NCBI RefSeq assembly: GCF_001908375.1
Contig: NZ_CP017244.1
Location: 1,984,001-2,048,000 of the forward strand
Source of the DNA: Rhizobium etli 8C-3
Lineage (GTDB): Bacteria; Pseudomonadota; Alphaproteobacteria; Rhizobiales; Rhizobiaceae
Length of the DNA: 64,000 nucleotides
Reading direction: 5' to 3'
In this document: positions 43,454 through 52,705 of the stretch, in pieces
Numbering within the stretch: position 1 is the first letter of the stretch
Layout of the letters: the number at the start of each line of letters is the position of its first letter
Translations under genes and position numbers: made by a program
Notes under the pieces: model-generated
Database searches by the model: none
The model's input: only the letters and a program-made list of their open reading frames with translations
Told to the model about the DNA's origin: nothing

Positions 43454-44284
43454 TCAGCCGAAAGCCTGATTGGCCAGGGCAAAGGTTTTGACGCGGGGAG
43501 AGAGATTGGCTTGGCCGCCGCGCTGCATCGCCGTCGCTCCGCCGACATGGATAAGTCCACGTTCGGCCAGCCATTGCGACAAACCAAAGTCCTTGGGTGT
43601 GTCGATGCGAAGAAATCTGTCGCGTCGAGCCGCTATTTGGAACAAGATGAGCTTGCGGGCATCCTCGGCATTCTCCGCCACCACGGGACCGATGACCTCG
43701 CCGCGCCCGAACGCACGCGTTGCCCCGAAGCCTGCGACATGTCCACCGCGCCGAATCACGGCAAACCGGCCGATATCCTTCATATAGGAAATCAGCTTGC
43801 TGCGATCAGCGCCGAACGCGGCTTTGTCCAGCGCCGCTATTTCCGCGAGATCGCCAGATTGCATCCACTCGACATCGATGGGTGCCTCCACGGCTGCGCA
43901 GACGCCCTGACATTGCATAATGTCTCCGACTTGACGAAAGCCCACCTTTTCATAGAGCGGCAGGCCTTCCTCGGTCGCGACCAGTCTGCACGGCTCTCCG
44001 CGAGCAGCATTAAGGCCGGCATCCATCAGCCGGCGGCCGAGGCCCAGTCCGCGCATGGCTTCAGCAACGATGACCATATTTATCGTGGCGCAGCCACCGA
44101 AGTGTGTCGTGAGTGTAGTGCCCACGACCTTGTTGTTCTCCAGGACGACGAAGCCTGTGCTCAATGCAAGTGCCATTTCCCAATCCCCCAGCCTGTGTGG
44201 CCAGCCGGCCTGACGCGAAAGCGCCAGCGCACCTTCGAGATGTTGGGTACCGAACGGAACGATGTCGAGTTGGGTCGTTTGCAT
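43454..44284 (-). CDS. Two-domain GNAT acetyltransferase
   Basis: A 276-residue protein with an N-terminal GNAT acetyltransferase domain (acetyl-CoA loop in VIVAEAMRGLGLGRRLMDAG, residues about 70-90) and a C-terminal second GNAT-like half (PF18014 type; ALDKAAFGADRSKLISYMKD, GEVIGPVVAENAEDARKLIL). It resembles the second protein of this kind at 63032, including the ending ALANQAFG. The frame begins with a GTG at 44287, but ATG 44284 is taken as start, with AAGGA upstream. It is cotranscribed with the aminotransferase. N-acetylation of an amine intermediate is a reasonable inference; the substrate is not known. Confidence 0.82.
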   Translation of the reverse strand: MQTTQLDIVPFGTQHLEGALALSRQAGWPHRLGDWEMALALSTGFVVLENNKVVGTTLTTHFGGCATINMVIVAEAMRGLGLGRRLMDAGLNAARGEPCRLVATEEGLPLYEKVGFRQVGDIMQCQGVCAAVEAPIDVEWMQSGDLAEIAALDKAAFGADRSKLISYMKDIGRFAVIRRGGHVAGFGATRAFGRGEVIGPVVAENAEDARKLILFQIAARRDRFLRIDTPKDFGLSQWLAERGLIHVGGATAMQRGGQANLSPRVKTFALANQAFG

Positions 44285-44776
44285 CACCTGGATCCTTGCT
44301 TCTTTACAGCGAAGGATAACGTCGGTTGAAGAGAAGATCGTCCTGACAAAGGCAGACGGGCGATATCTTTAGCCGTCTTGATGAGCGCTCACCGCATCTT
44401 ATGCTAACAGCAAATCCTCAATCGGGTCGCGCCTCGACGGACCGCGGGCGCAAGTCCCTGCCAAATATCGAGAGAATACGAAAGATTATGCTTCACACCG
44501 TGACAAGTTCGGCCTGTTGCGCTGCATAACCCGTCCTAGGATCGAGTGACGAACGCGCCTCGGCATGAACAAGGACCTAACTCGATGACCCAATACCGGC
44601 CGATATGCACTAGCCTAGATAACTGCGTCATCCTTCCTAGTTCACGTCGTCGCCATCTCGGCATCCAGGACAATGTTAATCGTAGACGCGAGCCGGCCAG
44701 TTCCGATGGCGGCTATGTCGAGATCAAGGACATTAGAGCCCCAGCCGGCGTTGCTGGCCTCTAGCGGAGCACGGCT
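44285..44776. promoter_or_regulatory. Divergent control region with TTATGC half-sites
   Basis: This 492-base gap has no recognisable gene. Three copies of the half-site TTATGC/GCATAA occur at 44399-44404, 44486-44491 and 44524-44529, all in the part nearer the GNAT gene. The same hexamer forms the perfect dyad before the Lrp gene. GCGGAGCAC lies before the ATG at 44777. Confidence 0.5.
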
Positions 44777-46054
44777 ATGAAATTCGAATCCTACTGGCAC
44801 GACACAGCACCGAAATTCAGAGGCGCGTCCGACGGCGACATAGAAGGCCACTATGATGTTGCTGTGATCGGCGGCGGCTTTACCGGCCTCGCCGCGGCGC
44901 GGCAGCTCGCGAGGTCCGGTGCGCGCGTCGCGGTCCTGGAAGCGAACCATATTGGCTGGGGTGCATCCGGTCGCAACGGTGGGCATCTCAACAATGGGCT
45001 TGCCCATAGCTTCATCGCCGCAAAGGCAGAACTTGGGGTCGAACGCGCGGTGGCGCTCTACCGTGCGTTCGATGACTCGATCGACACCATCGAAAGGATC
45101 GTCGATGAAGAACAGATCGACTGCGATTTCCGGCGCGCGGGGAAGCTGAAGCTCGCTTCAAAGCCACAGCATTTCGGCACGATCGCCCGCAATTTCGAAG
45201 CGGTGCATCGCGAGGTCGACCCGGATACCGCGCTACTGACGGCGGATGATGTCAAGGCGGAAGTTGGCTCGCCCTTTTATGGCGCAATGCTCTCGAAGAA
45301 GAGCGCCATGATGCATATGGGCCGATACGTCGCGGGATTGGCCGAGGCGGCTGCCCGTCATGGCGCGACGATATTCGAAGACGCCCAGGTGACGCGCCAC
45401 ACCATATCGGGTCCGAAGCATCGGCTGGAGACGCCCCGCGGCAAGCTCAGTGCCGACCATGTCCTAGTCGCGACCGGCGCCTATACGTCCGGGACCTCCT
45501 TCGGCTACTTCCAGCGCCGCATCATCCCGGTTGGCAGTTTCCTGATCGCGACCCGGCCTTTGACAGCGGCGGAAGTCGCGGCCACCATGCCGGGCAATCG
45601 GACTTGCACCACCTCGATGAATATCGGCAACTATTTCCGGCTGTCGCCGGACAACCGGCTGATCTTCGGCGGCCGTGCCCGCTTCGCCGCGACGTCGGAT
45701 CAGCGCTCGGACGCAAAGAGCGGCGCCATATTGCGCGCCAGCCTTGCCCGGATCTTCCCGCATCTTGCCAGCGTGGAGATAGACTACTGTTGGGGCGGCC
45801 TGGTCGACATGACCAAGGATCGCTATCCGCGCGCGGGATATGTCGACGGCGTCTGGTATGCGATGGGCTATTCCGGCCATGGCGCACAGCTGTCGACACA
45901 TCTTGGCATGATCATCGCCGACGAAATTCTGGGCAAGGCCGCGCCGAACCCGCTTCGCGGCCTCGAATGGCCTGCCGTGCCCGGCCATTTCGGCAAGCCC
46001 TGGTTCCTTCCGCTCGTCGGGCTCTACTACAAAGCCCTCGACAGAATTAAATAG
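44777..46054 (+). CDS. FAD-dependent oxidoreductase, gamma-glutamylputrescine oxidase-like
   Basis: A 425-residue DAO-fold flavoprotein of the PuuB/OrdL group. YDVAVIGGGFTGLAAARQLA binds FAD, and LEANHIGWGASGRNGGHLNN carries the GASGRNGG motif typical of PuuB. The C terminus has WYAMGYSGHGAQLSTHLGMI, the second FAD contact. PuuB oxidises gamma-glutamylputrescine to the aldehyde with release of ammonia and H2O2. No PuuA-type glutamine synthetase gene lies in the window, so the substrate may be another secondary amine. It stands alone on the plus strand, diverging from the GNAT/aminotransferase unit and ending at a strong bidirectional terminator. Confidence 0.88.
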   Translation: MKFESYWHDTAPKFRGASDGDIEGHYDVAVIGGGFTGLAAARQLARSGARVAVLEANHIGWGASGRNGGHLNNGLAHSFIAAKAELGVERAVALYRAFDDSIDTIERIVDEEQIDCDFRRAGKLKLASKPQHFGTIARNFEAVHREVDPDTALLTADDVKAEVGSPFYGAMLSKKSAMMHMGRYVAGLAEAAARHGATIFEDAQVTRHTISGPKHRLETPRGKLSADHVLVATGAYTSGTSFGYFQRRIIPVGSFLIATRPLTAAEVAATMPGNRTCTTSMNIGNYFRLSPDNRLIFGGRARFAATSDQRSDAKSGAILRASLARIFPHLASVEIDYCWGGLVDMTKDRYPRAGYVDGVWYAMGYSGHGAQLSTHLGMIIADEILGKAAPNPLRGLEWPAVPGHFGKPWFLPLVGLYYKALDRIK

Positions 46055-46083
46055 GCGGTCCCACCTCCCCTGCCGCCAATTAT

Positions 46084-46117
46084 AGGGCGCGGATCTCTCG
46101 ATCCGCGCCCTCTCTTT
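46084..46117 (+). terminator. Strong bidirectional terminator
   Basis: Perfect 12-bp arms AGGGCGCGGATC (46084-46095) and GATCCGCGCCCT (46100-46111) with loop TCTC, followed by CTCTTT. It lies between the convergent PuuB-like gene and the 3' end of the long minus-strand run, and can serve both. Confidence 0.85.
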
Positions 46118-46243
46118 CAGCGATGGAATGAATGGAGCACTTCAAACAAAGATATTGCTCAACGCCAAGTGGGGCGCGCTTGCTCCCGAGGCCGGATTCA
46201 GTGGGATAGGCACGGATGCCAAGGAAAGAACTCGAGCAGCCCC

Positions 46244-47287
46244 TCAGAGAAGACGTTCGAGTACTGCCTTCGCAATCGTCTCGGTTTTATCCCTTCCAGG
46301 AATGGCGCCGATCCCGGCCTTCGTCGTCGCTTCGATCGCCACCATGATCCGAGCCGCTGCATCGCTTTCACCGAGATGAGCGAGCATCATCGCGCCGGAC
46401 CAGATGGCGGCGATGGGGTTGGCGATCCCGAGGTGGGCGATATCGGGCGCCGAGCCATGGACCGGTTCGAACATGGACGGTGCGCTGCGATCGGGATTGA
46501 TATTGGCCGAGGCCGCGAAACCGAGGCCTCCCTGGATGGCGGCACCGAGATCGGTGAGGATGTCGCCGAACAGGTTGGAGGCGACGACGACGTCGAGCGT
46601 CTCCGGCGCCATGACCATGCGCGCCGCCATCGCATCGATATGATAGCTCGCTACCTCCACATCGGGATATTCGGCCGCCAATTCTCGAGTAATCTCATCC
46701 CAGAACACCATGGTATGTTTCTGGGCGTTGGATTTCGTCACCGAGGCCAGCTTACCGCGCCGCACGCGCGCCTGCTCAAAACCGAAGCGCAGGATGCGTT
46801 CGACGCCTTTACGGGTGAAAATCGAGGTTTCGATAGCCACTTCATCTGCTGTCCCCTGGTGGACGCGGCCGCCAGCGCCGGAATATTCGCCCTCGGTGTT
46901 CTCGCGAATGCAGAGAACGTCGAAATCGTCGCTCTTCAGCGGACCGGAAACACCGGTCAGGAGCCGGTGCGGACGTATATTGGCATATTGGGCAAAGGCC
47001 TTGCGGATCGGCAGCAGCAGGCCATGCAGCGAGACGGAATCCGGCACCTCCGCCGGCCAGCCGACCGCGCCGAGCAGGATTGCGTCGAAGCGCCTGAGCG
47101 TTTCGATGCCGTCGGCTGGCATCATGGCGCCGGTTTGCTTGTAGAATTCGCAGGACCAAGGAAAGGTGGTTCCTTCAAGGGCAAAGTCCGACGCCTTCGC
47201 TACAGCCTGCAGCACATCCCAGGCCGCTTCGGTGACTGGTTTGCCGACGCCGTCTCCCGGCAGCAGCGCAATGGAATAGGTTTTCAT
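46244..47287 (-). CDS. Tartrate/malate/isopropylmalate-type dehydrogenase
   Basis: A 347-residue member of the isocitrate/isopropylmalate dehydrogenase family, using NAD and Mn/Mg. It has IALLPGDGVGKPVTEAAWDV at the N terminus and the TtuC/tartrate-dehydrogenase-like LLGAVGWPAEVPDSVSLHGL followed by LPIRKAFAQYANIRPHRLLT. The substrate/metal region includes FDVLCIRENTEGEYSGAGGR, VTKSNAQKHTMVFWDEITRE and NLFGDILTDLGAAIQGGLGF. In this family D-malate, tartrate and related 2-hydroxy acids are oxidised and decarboxylated. AGGA precedes the ATG. It follows the aldehyde dehydrogenase gene after only nine bases and ends the run. Confidence 0.88.
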   Translation of the reverse strand: MKTYSIALLPGDGVGKPVTEAAWDVLQAVAKASDFALEGTTFPWSCEFYKQTGAMMPADGIETLRRFDAILLGAVGWPAEVPDSVSLHGLLLPIRKAFAQYANIRPHRLLTGVSGPLKSDDFDVLCIRENTEGEYSGAGGRVHQGTADEVAIETSIFTRKGVERILRFGFEQARVRRGKLASVTKSNAQKHTMVFWDEITRELAAEYPDVEVASYHIDAMAARMVMAPETLDVVVASNLFGDILTDLGAAIQGGLGFAASANINPDRSAPSMFEPVHGSAPDIAHLGIANPIAAIWSGAMMLAHLGESDAAARIMVAIEATTKAGIGAIPGRDKTETIAKAVLERLL

Positions 47288-47296
47288 GATCAGGTC

Positions 47297-48760
47297 CTAG
47301 ATGTTGATGAGTACGCTCTTGCTCTTGCGGTTGGCTTGATAGGCTTCGCAGCCGAGATCCTTGCCGATGCCGGACTGCTTGTAGCCACCGGTCGGCAGGA
47401 TATGGTCGCGGGAGCGACTGTAGCGATTGACCCAGACGGTACCCGCCTGCAGCCGGCGGGTGAGGCGGATGGCGCGTGAAAGATCGCGGGTGAAAAGCCC
47501 GGCTGCCAGCCCATAGATGGGATGGTCGGCCAGCGCGAGCGCCTCTTCCTCATCCGTGAATGTTTGCAGGGTCAGCACCGGTCCGAAGATCTCTTCCACC
47601 ACTGCGGGGGAGTCTGGGCCCACATTCGACAGCAGCGTCGGCGCGTAGAAATAACCCTTCCGGTCGAGGTATTTTCCGCCGGCGAGGCATTCGGCGCCGG
47701 CGCCGCGTGCCGCGCGGACGATCGCATCGATCCGGCCGATCTGGCGTTCGGAAATAACAGGCGAATAGTCGCTGGTCTCGTCCCATGTCGGGCCTGGTGT
47801 GATCGCGGCCATGCGGGCGAGGAGGGACGTGACCAAGGGCTCCATCACGGATTCCTCGACGATGACGCGTGAGCCCGCGACGCAGGCCTGGCCGGCATTG
47901 ATGAGAATGCTGTTGGCAATCGCATTGGCGGTAAGCGTCAGATCGGCATCGGCAAAGACGATTTGTGGACTCTTGCCGCCAAGTTCCAAGGTCATCGGCT
48001 TGACGCCCGTCCTTGCGATATTGGCCATGATCGTGGAGCCTGCGGCTGTCGAGCCGGTGAAGCTGATCTTAGCGATATCGGGATGGCCGGTCATGGCATT
48101 GCCGGTGGTCTGACCGTCTCCGAGCACGATGTTGATGAGGCCTGCGGGAATGCCGGCCCGCACTGCAAGTTCGGCGACATAGAGCGTCGAAAAAGGCGTC
48201 ATTTCGGACGGCTTCAGCACGATAGCATTGCCGGCGGCGAGCGCGGGGCCGAGCTTCCAGCCGGCCATGGAGAGCGGGAAGTTCCAAGGCGTGATCGCGC
48301 CGACGACGCCATAGGGTTCAGTCATGATCATGCCGAGGCTGTCGTCGCCGGTCGGCACGAGATCGCTGCCTTCCTTGTCGGCGAATTCGGCGAAAAAGCG
48401 GATCTGCTCGGCCGTGACGGCGACGTCGCCCTGGATGAGCTGGCTGATCGGGCGCGTCGATGAGACGGCTTCGAGGCGGGCAAGGGTCTCACCCTCCGCT
48501 TCGATAAGGTCTGCCCAGCGATGCATCGCGTTGGTGCGCTCGCGCGGGCGGCGGGTGGACCAGCCGCTTTCGCGGAGCGCCCTCTTCGCAACCGACACGG
48601 CCTCATCGACAAGGTCAGCATCGGCGATGGGGCAGTCCGCAAAGGCGAGCGCATCAGATGGGCGTCGCATTGGTAGCCCATCCTTGCCATCAACGTAGCG
48701 CCCGCCAATGAAATGGCCTTTCGGCATGCGGATTGTGTCGGGGTCGAAACTCAGAGGCAT
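47297..48760 (-). CDS. NAD(P)-dependent aldehyde dehydrogenase
   Basis: A 487-residue aldehyde dehydrogenase. The catalytic Cys is in INAGQACVAGSRVIVEE and the general-base Glu in MTLELGGKSPQIVFADADLT; the cofactor region is ITPWNFPLSMAGWKLGPALA with FTGSTAAGSTIMANIARTGV. The pattern fits the betaine/gamma-glutamyl-aminobutyraldehyde dehydrogenase branch (PuuC-like). GAGGATACGG before the ATG at 48760 selects this start, 52 codons inside the open frame. It would oxidise the aldehyde made by one of the FAD amine oxidases nearby or by the upstream pathway. Exact substrate unknown. Confidence 0.9.
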   Translation of the reverse strand: MPLSFDPDTIRMPKGHFIGGRYVDGKDGLPMRRPSDALAFADCPIADADLVDEAVSVAKRALRESGWSTRRPRERTNAMHRWADLIEAEGETLARLEAVSSTRPISQLIQGDVAVTAEQIRFFAEFADKEGSDLVPTGDDSLGMIMTEPYGVVGAITPWNFPLSMAGWKLGPALAAGNAIVLKPSEMTPFSTLYVAELAVRAGIPAGLINIVLGDGQTTGNAMTGHPDIAKISFTGSTAAGSTIMANIARTGVKPMTLELGGKSPQIVFADADLTLTANAIANSILINAGQACVAGSRVIVEESVMEPLVTSLLARMAAITPGPTWDETSDYSPVISERQIGRIDAIVRAARGAGAECLAGGKYLDRKGYFYAPTLLSNVGPDSPAVVEEIFGPVLTLQTFTDEEEALALADHPIYGLAAGLFTRDLSRAIRLTRRLQAGTVWVNRYSRSRDHILPTGGYKQSGIGKDLGCEAYQANRKSKSVLINI

Positions 48761-48867
48761 GGCCGTATCCTCGCGGATAATGTGGACGAGGCCACACGAC
48801 GCCTTTGCGAAGACTATTCCTCTCAACAGGCTCGTGCAGTCCTCGTAGATTGTGGGCAATGGTGCGG

Positions 48868-49221
48868 TTACATCACCGTCACATAGATCTTCCTGACGGT
48901 TTCGATGGTGCGCCATGTACCGGTATAGCCAGGCTTCATGACGAAGCTGTCGCCTGCTTTGTAGGTAACTGGCTCGCCACCATCCGGCGTGAGCTCAACA
49001 ACACCTTGAAGGATATGGCAGAACTCGAAGGTCTCGCCCTTGATTGAGCGGGTGAGACCCGGCGTCGCTTCCCAGATACCGGTATGGACAAGCCCGTCTC
49101 GTGCCACATCCTGGGCCCAGGTCTTGAATGAGGGATCGCCGGAGATCAGCCGCTCGGGGAGCGGTTTGGATTCGCGCGGCGCCTCGATGCTGTTCGGGTC
49201 TATCGTCTTGAGAAGGGACAT
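48868..49221 (-). CDS. Small cupin protein (DUF861-like)
   Basis: A 117-residue single-domain cupin of the type found in ureidoglycolate or polyamine operons (DUF861). The barrel motifs are LTRSIKGETFEFCHILQGVV with Glu and His, and PVTYKAGDSFVMKPGYTGTW ending RTIETVRKIYVTVM. The KPGYTGTW segment is highly typical of cupins adjacent to PuuB/PuuC-like genes. The first motif lacks the full His-x-His pair, so enzymatic function is doubtful and ligand sensing or an ancillary role is possible. AAGGAG supports the start. It lies 107 bases upstream of the aldehyde dehydrogenase and 27 after the dehydrogenase at 49249. Confidence 0.82.
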   Translation of the reverse strand: MSLLKTIDPNSIEAPRESKPLPERLISGDPSFKTWAQDVARDGLVHTGIWEATPGLTRSIKGETFEFCHILQGVVELTPDGGEPVTYKAGDSFVMKPGYTGTWRTIETVRKIYVTVM

Positions 49222-49248
49222 GATTTCTCCTTGCTGTCCTGCCGTGAT

Positions 49249-50172
49249 TCAGTAGCCGCGGATGCGATCGACCAGTCCGATCAGGTCGAGACCGTGGCGA
49301 TGGCGCTTGATGTTTTCGATGACCGAGCGGGCCGCGGTTTCGGGCTGTGTTACGCTCGCGATATGGGGCGTGAGCATGATCTTGGGATGCCGCCAGAACG
49401 GGTGCTCGGGCGGCAGTGGTTCCGGTTCGGTAACGTCGATCACCGCGCCCGACAAGTGGTTTGCGTCGAGCGCATCGATGAGGGCTTGATGGTCGAGCTG
49501 GGCGCCGCGTCCGACGTGAATGAGTGATGCGCCCGTCGGAAGGGCCGAGAATAGCCTCGCATCGAGAATGCCGCGCGTGTCGTTGGTGAGCGGCAGAAGG
49601 CAGACAAGAATATCGGTCTCTCGAAGGAATGAGTAAAGAGCCTCGGTGCCGTGATAACAGCGCACGCCTTCGATCTGGCGCGAAGAGCGGCTCCAGCCGG
49701 ACAGCGGAAAGCCGAATGGCATCAATCGCTCGATGACCGCTTGCCCGAGCATCCCGAGACCAAGCACACCGATGCGGCAGTCTGCGGCCCGTCGGGCAGG
49801 CAGCGCTTGCCATTTTCCCACGGATTGCTGGGCAAGATAAGCCTTGAGATTGCGGTGAAGCGCCAGCACCGCCAGCGTGACGTATTCCTGCATCATGCGC
49901 ACGATGCCGTCTTCGACCATCCGAACGAGCTTTACCCCGGGCGGAAGGTCCTCGATCGGGAACTGGTCGACACCGGCACCGATGGAGAAGATGATTTCGA
50001 GATTTTTGAAACGGTCGAGATCAGGCGGCGCGGTCCATGTCAGGAGATAGCGGATGTTATCCGGATTCACCTGCGTTACATCCATGACGAAGGGGAGACC
50101 AGGCAGATCGCGGGCGAACGCGTCAGCAAAGACCTGCCCTCTCTCCTGATCGGAATTGAACCAGAACGCCAT
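49249..50172 (-). CDS. D-2-hydroxyacid dehydrogenase (glyoxylate/hydroxypyruvate reductase GhrA type)
   Basis: A 307-residue NAD(P)-dependent reductase. The cofactor motif is [20 protein letters not shown] with the NADP-type [10 protein letters not shown] following. Catalytic residues are seen as Arg in [13 protein letters not shown], Glu in [14 protein letters not shown] and His in [32 protein letters not shown] is the GhrA-like helix. GhrA reduces glyoxylate and hydroxypyruvate. GAGGAA supports the start, and only nine bases separate it from the deacylase gene. It may remove a toxic 2-oxo acid formed in the pathway; this is inference. Confidence 0.88.
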   Translation of the reverse strand: MAFWFNSDQERGQVFADAFARDLPGLPFVMDVTQVNPDNIRYLLTWTAPPDLDRFKNLEIIFSIGAGVDQFPIEDLPPGVKLVRMVEDGIVRMMQEYVTLAVLALHRNLKAYLAQQSVGKWQALPARRAADCRIGVLGLGMLGQAVIERLMPFGFPLSGWSRSSRQIEGVRCYHGTEALYSFLRETDILVCLLPLTNDTRGILDARLFSALPTGASLIHVGRGAQLDHQALIDALDANHLSGAVIDVTEPEPLPPEHPFWRHPKIMLTPHIASVTQPETAARSVIENIKRHRHGLDLIGLVDRIRGY

Positions 50173-50181
50173 GGAAATTCC

Positions 50182-51306
50182 TCAATCTCGAAGTGTTTCA
50201 GCAAGCCGCTCGATCATCGTCTGACATGCCGCGAGTTCATCGACGCGGATAAACTCATTGGCCCGATGGGCTCTGGCGATGTCACCAGGGCCGCAAATGA
50301 TCGCGTCGATGCCGGCCGCCTGATAAAGCCCGGCTTCGGTGCCGTAGCTCACGGCAGCAAGCGTTTCGGCACCTGTTAGCTCCTCCATCAGTTGGGCGAG
50401 CGGGGCATCGGCTGCGAGCGACAGCGCGGGATAGCTGCTTAGAAGATCCCATTGTGTTTGATAACCGCGCTGCTCAAGCGCAACCGCGGCAAGCCTTACC
50501 GGCTCGAGGAGATCGGCGGGGCTCACTCCCGTGATCGCGCGCGCCTCTATCTCCGCCGTCAGGGAATCCGGAATGATGTTGACCGCCTGTCCACCAGACA
50601 CAGTTCCCACCTGGAGCGAGGAATAGGGTGGCTCAAAGCTCGGGTCCAATCTGCTGCTCTGCAATGCTTCTCCGGCACGAACGGCGGCAAGCAGGACACC
50701 GGCGAAGGCATGGATCGCGTTTAGTCCTTGATCGGGCCGCGACGAGTGCCCGGAGCGGCCACGGATTTCAACTTGTGCAGCGGCCTTACCCTTATGGGCG
50801 CGGATCGCACGAAGGCCGCTGGGTTCGCCGATGATCGCGCCCATCGGCTTGGCACAAAGTTCGGGCAACCGGTGGATGAGATGGGGAACACCGCGGCAGC
50901 CGGCCTCCTCATCATAAGAAAATGCAAGATGGAGGGGGCGTGCGAGCGGCATGTTCGCGACCGCTGGCAGTGCGGCGAGCGCCGCCGCGAGAAAGCCCTT
51001 CATGTCGCTCGTGCCTCGACCGAAGAGCAAATCGCCCTCCGCGCGAAGGCAAAAGGGATCGGAGGTCCAGGTCGTTTCGAGGGCGGGAACCACGTCCATA
51101 TGGCCGGAAAGAATATAGCCAGGCACATGAGTGGGACCGACCGTTGCGAAAAGGTTGGCACGATCGCCTTCCGGCGCCGGCAGAACGGTTACGGTTGCGC
51201 CGCAGCCCTCGGCATAATCCTTGATCCATGCAACGATGCCATCATTCGGCGTGCCGACGACGGAAGGAAAACCGACCAGCCGATCGAGTATTTCCAGGGC
51301 GTTCAT
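50182..51306 (-). CDS. M20-family deacylase, acetylornithine deacetylase-like (ArgE type)
   Basis: A 374-residue zinc-dependent M20 hydrolase. Metal ligands are seen in LSGHMDVVP (His, Asp), GTSDMKGFLAAALAAL (Asp), SYDEEAGCRGVPHLI (catalytic Glu-Glu) and a late His in RAHRANEFIRVDEL. A dimerisation domain occupies about residues 180-290 (RGRSGHSSRPDQGLNAIHAF). ArgE removes an acetyl group from N-acetylornithine; relatives hydrolyse other N-acyl amino acids. AAGGAG fixes the start at 51306, well inside the longer open frame. In this setting it may deacylate an imported or acetylated amino compound instead of serving arginine synthesis. Confidence 0.88.
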   Translation of the reverse strand: MNALEILDRLVGFPSVVGTPNDGIVAWIKDYAEGCGATVTVLPAPEGDRANLFATVGPTHVPGYILSGHMDVVPALETTWTSDPFCLRAEGDLLFGRGTSDMKGFLAAALAALPAVANMPLARPLHLAFSYDEEAGCRGVPHLIHRLPELCAKPMGAIIGEPSGLRAIRAHKGKAAAQVEIRGRSGHSSRPDQGLNAIHAFAGVLLAAVRAGEALQSSRLDPSFEPPYSSLQVGTVSGGQAVNIIPDSLTAEIEARAITGVSPADLLEPVRLAAVALEQRGYQTQWDLLSSYPALSLAADAPLAQLMEELTGAETLAAVSYGTEAGLYQAAGIDAIICGPGDIARAHRANEFIRVDELAACQTMIERLAETLRD

Positions 51307-51568
51307 CACAGGTCTCCTTGACGTAAACTTCCAGCCGGCGCTCTGTTCTCCACAATATCGTCTTGCGGGACCATTTCCTGCGGAATGCTCCGTGCGGATC
51401 AGCAAAATCTATCAAATCTTGACACTCCGAAGCAGGATGTTTCGTGCGCCGCCGCACACTGTTTTTAAGAGCGGGCGCGCATGATGGTCGCGACTGCGCG
51501 AGCTGTGTCGCGACGTTGCTGTGCGAATTTTCAGGGGCCTATGGGGATCCACGAGGATCACAGGCAGG
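51307..51568. promoter_or_regulatory. Gap upstream of the deacylase gene
   Basis: 262 bases between the dehydratase-like and deacylase genes, enough for an internal promoter that would split the long run into two operons. The strongest AT content is around 51400-51425 (CAAAATCTATCAAATCTTG on the plus strand). No terminator was recognised. Confidence 0.35.
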
Positions 51569-52543
51569 TCATTCCGAGCCGGCCCTGTATATGTCGGCAA
51601 GATCCTGCAGGTTCCAATTGCCACCGGTCAGGACCGTGCAGACTTTTTCATCCGTTCTGACTTTTATGGAGCCCGCCAGCAGAGCTCCGACGCCTATCGA
51701 AGCCGCCGGTTCGGCGATCAGCTTGGTGTCCTTCGCAAGCGCACGCATGCCTGCGATAATGTGCTCGTCATCGACAAGAATGATTTCATCGACGTATTTT
51801 TCAATGATTGGATACGGGTTCTGACCCGGAACACTAATTCTCAGGCCGTCGGCAATCGTGTTCTTCAGAGGCAACGAGGTACGCTGCCCGTTAATCCGAC
51901 TCTGATAGTATTTCGGTGTCAAGGCAGGCTCAGCACCGATGACTCGAACAGACGGTTTGGTTTCCTTGATGGCGGTCGCAATTCCCGAGATGAGGCCGCC
52001 GCCGCCCAGGGGAACAATGACCGTTTCCACGTCCTCCAAATCGTCCAGAATTTCACAGCCGATCGTTCCCTGACCCGCCATGACCAGCGGGTCTTCAAAG
52101 CCGTGGACGGTTGCATAGTTGTTTTCTTCGGCGATTTCGTAGGCCCGCTTCCACCTCGCAGCGGTGTCGCCATCAAAAACAACGACCTCAGCGCCGAGTG
52201 CTTCCGTATTCGCAATCTTGATCTTGGGCGTGGTGACCGGAACAACTATGACAACCTTCACACCGAGCATCCGAGCAGCGTATGAGAGCCCTTGGGCGTG
52301 ATTGCCCGACGAACTGGCGATGACGCCGTTTGCGATGACTTCTCTCGGTAGCGAAAGCATCTTGTTGAGAGCGCCGCGAATTTTGAATGCGCCGGTAATC
52401 TGAAGCGTTTCGGGCTTGAGATAGAGCTGACAACCTGCGGCCTTTTCGATCTTGTCCGCACGCAGCAGTGGCGTGTGTCTAATATGAGACGCCAATCGTT
52501 CGCGGGCTTCCCAGATGTCATGAATAGTCGGATATTCTAGCAT
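51569..52543 (-). CDS. Threonine-dehydratase-like PLP enzyme (EutB-like)
   Basis: A 324-residue fold-type II pyridoxal-phosphate enzyme. The PLP lysine lies in LQITGAFKIRGALNKML near residue 54, the substrate loop is ASSSGNHAQG, and the phosphate is bound by PLGGGGLISGIATAI. It lacks the C-terminal regulatory ACT domain of biosynthetic IlvA, so it is catabolic. Enzymes of this size dehydrate threonine, serine or 3-hydroxyaspartate; EutB of ectoine degradation is a relative. It lies directly downstream of an ornithine-cyclodeaminase-like gene, the same pairing as EutB/EutC. The ATG at 52543 has a weak ribosome site (GAGCGAG); 52591 is an alternative. Confidence 0.88.
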   Translation of the reverse strand: MLEYPTIHDIWEARERLASHIRHTPLLRADKIEKAAGCQLYLKPETLQITGAFKIRGALNKMLSLPREVIANGVIASSSGNHAQGLSYAARMLGVKVVIVVPVTTPKIKIANTEALGAEVVVFDGDTAARWKRAYEIAEENNYATVHGFEDPLVMAGQGTIGCEILDDLEDVETVIVPLGGGGLISGIATAIKETKPSVRVIGAEPALTPKYYQSRINGQRTSLPLKNTIADGLRISVPGQNPYPIIEKYVDEIILVDDEHIIAGMRALAKDTKLIAEPAASIGVGALLAGSIKVRTDEKVCTVLTGGNWNLQDLADIYRAGSE

Positions 52544-52705
52544 GATGCTGCTCGCTCTTGGTGTGTTAGAATTCGCGTTTTCTTGACGCAAAGGATCGGC
52601 CTGATCGAAGATTGATTTGTCTTCTGGCGGCGGATCGCAAGATAATGAGGTGGCCGGCCCTTCTGGGAGCCTTCCGGTCGCTATGCCGACAGATCCTATC
52701 CGAGG

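Noticed and set aside
46169..47479. 436-codon plus-strand frame opposite the TtuC-like gene
   Set aside because: It is complementary to clear dehydrogenase motifs on the minus strand and has shadow composition.
44777..48760. Complete Puu putrescine pathway
   Set aside because: PuuB- and PuuC-like genes occur, but no PuuA glutamine-synthetase-like or PuuD hydrolase gene is visible.
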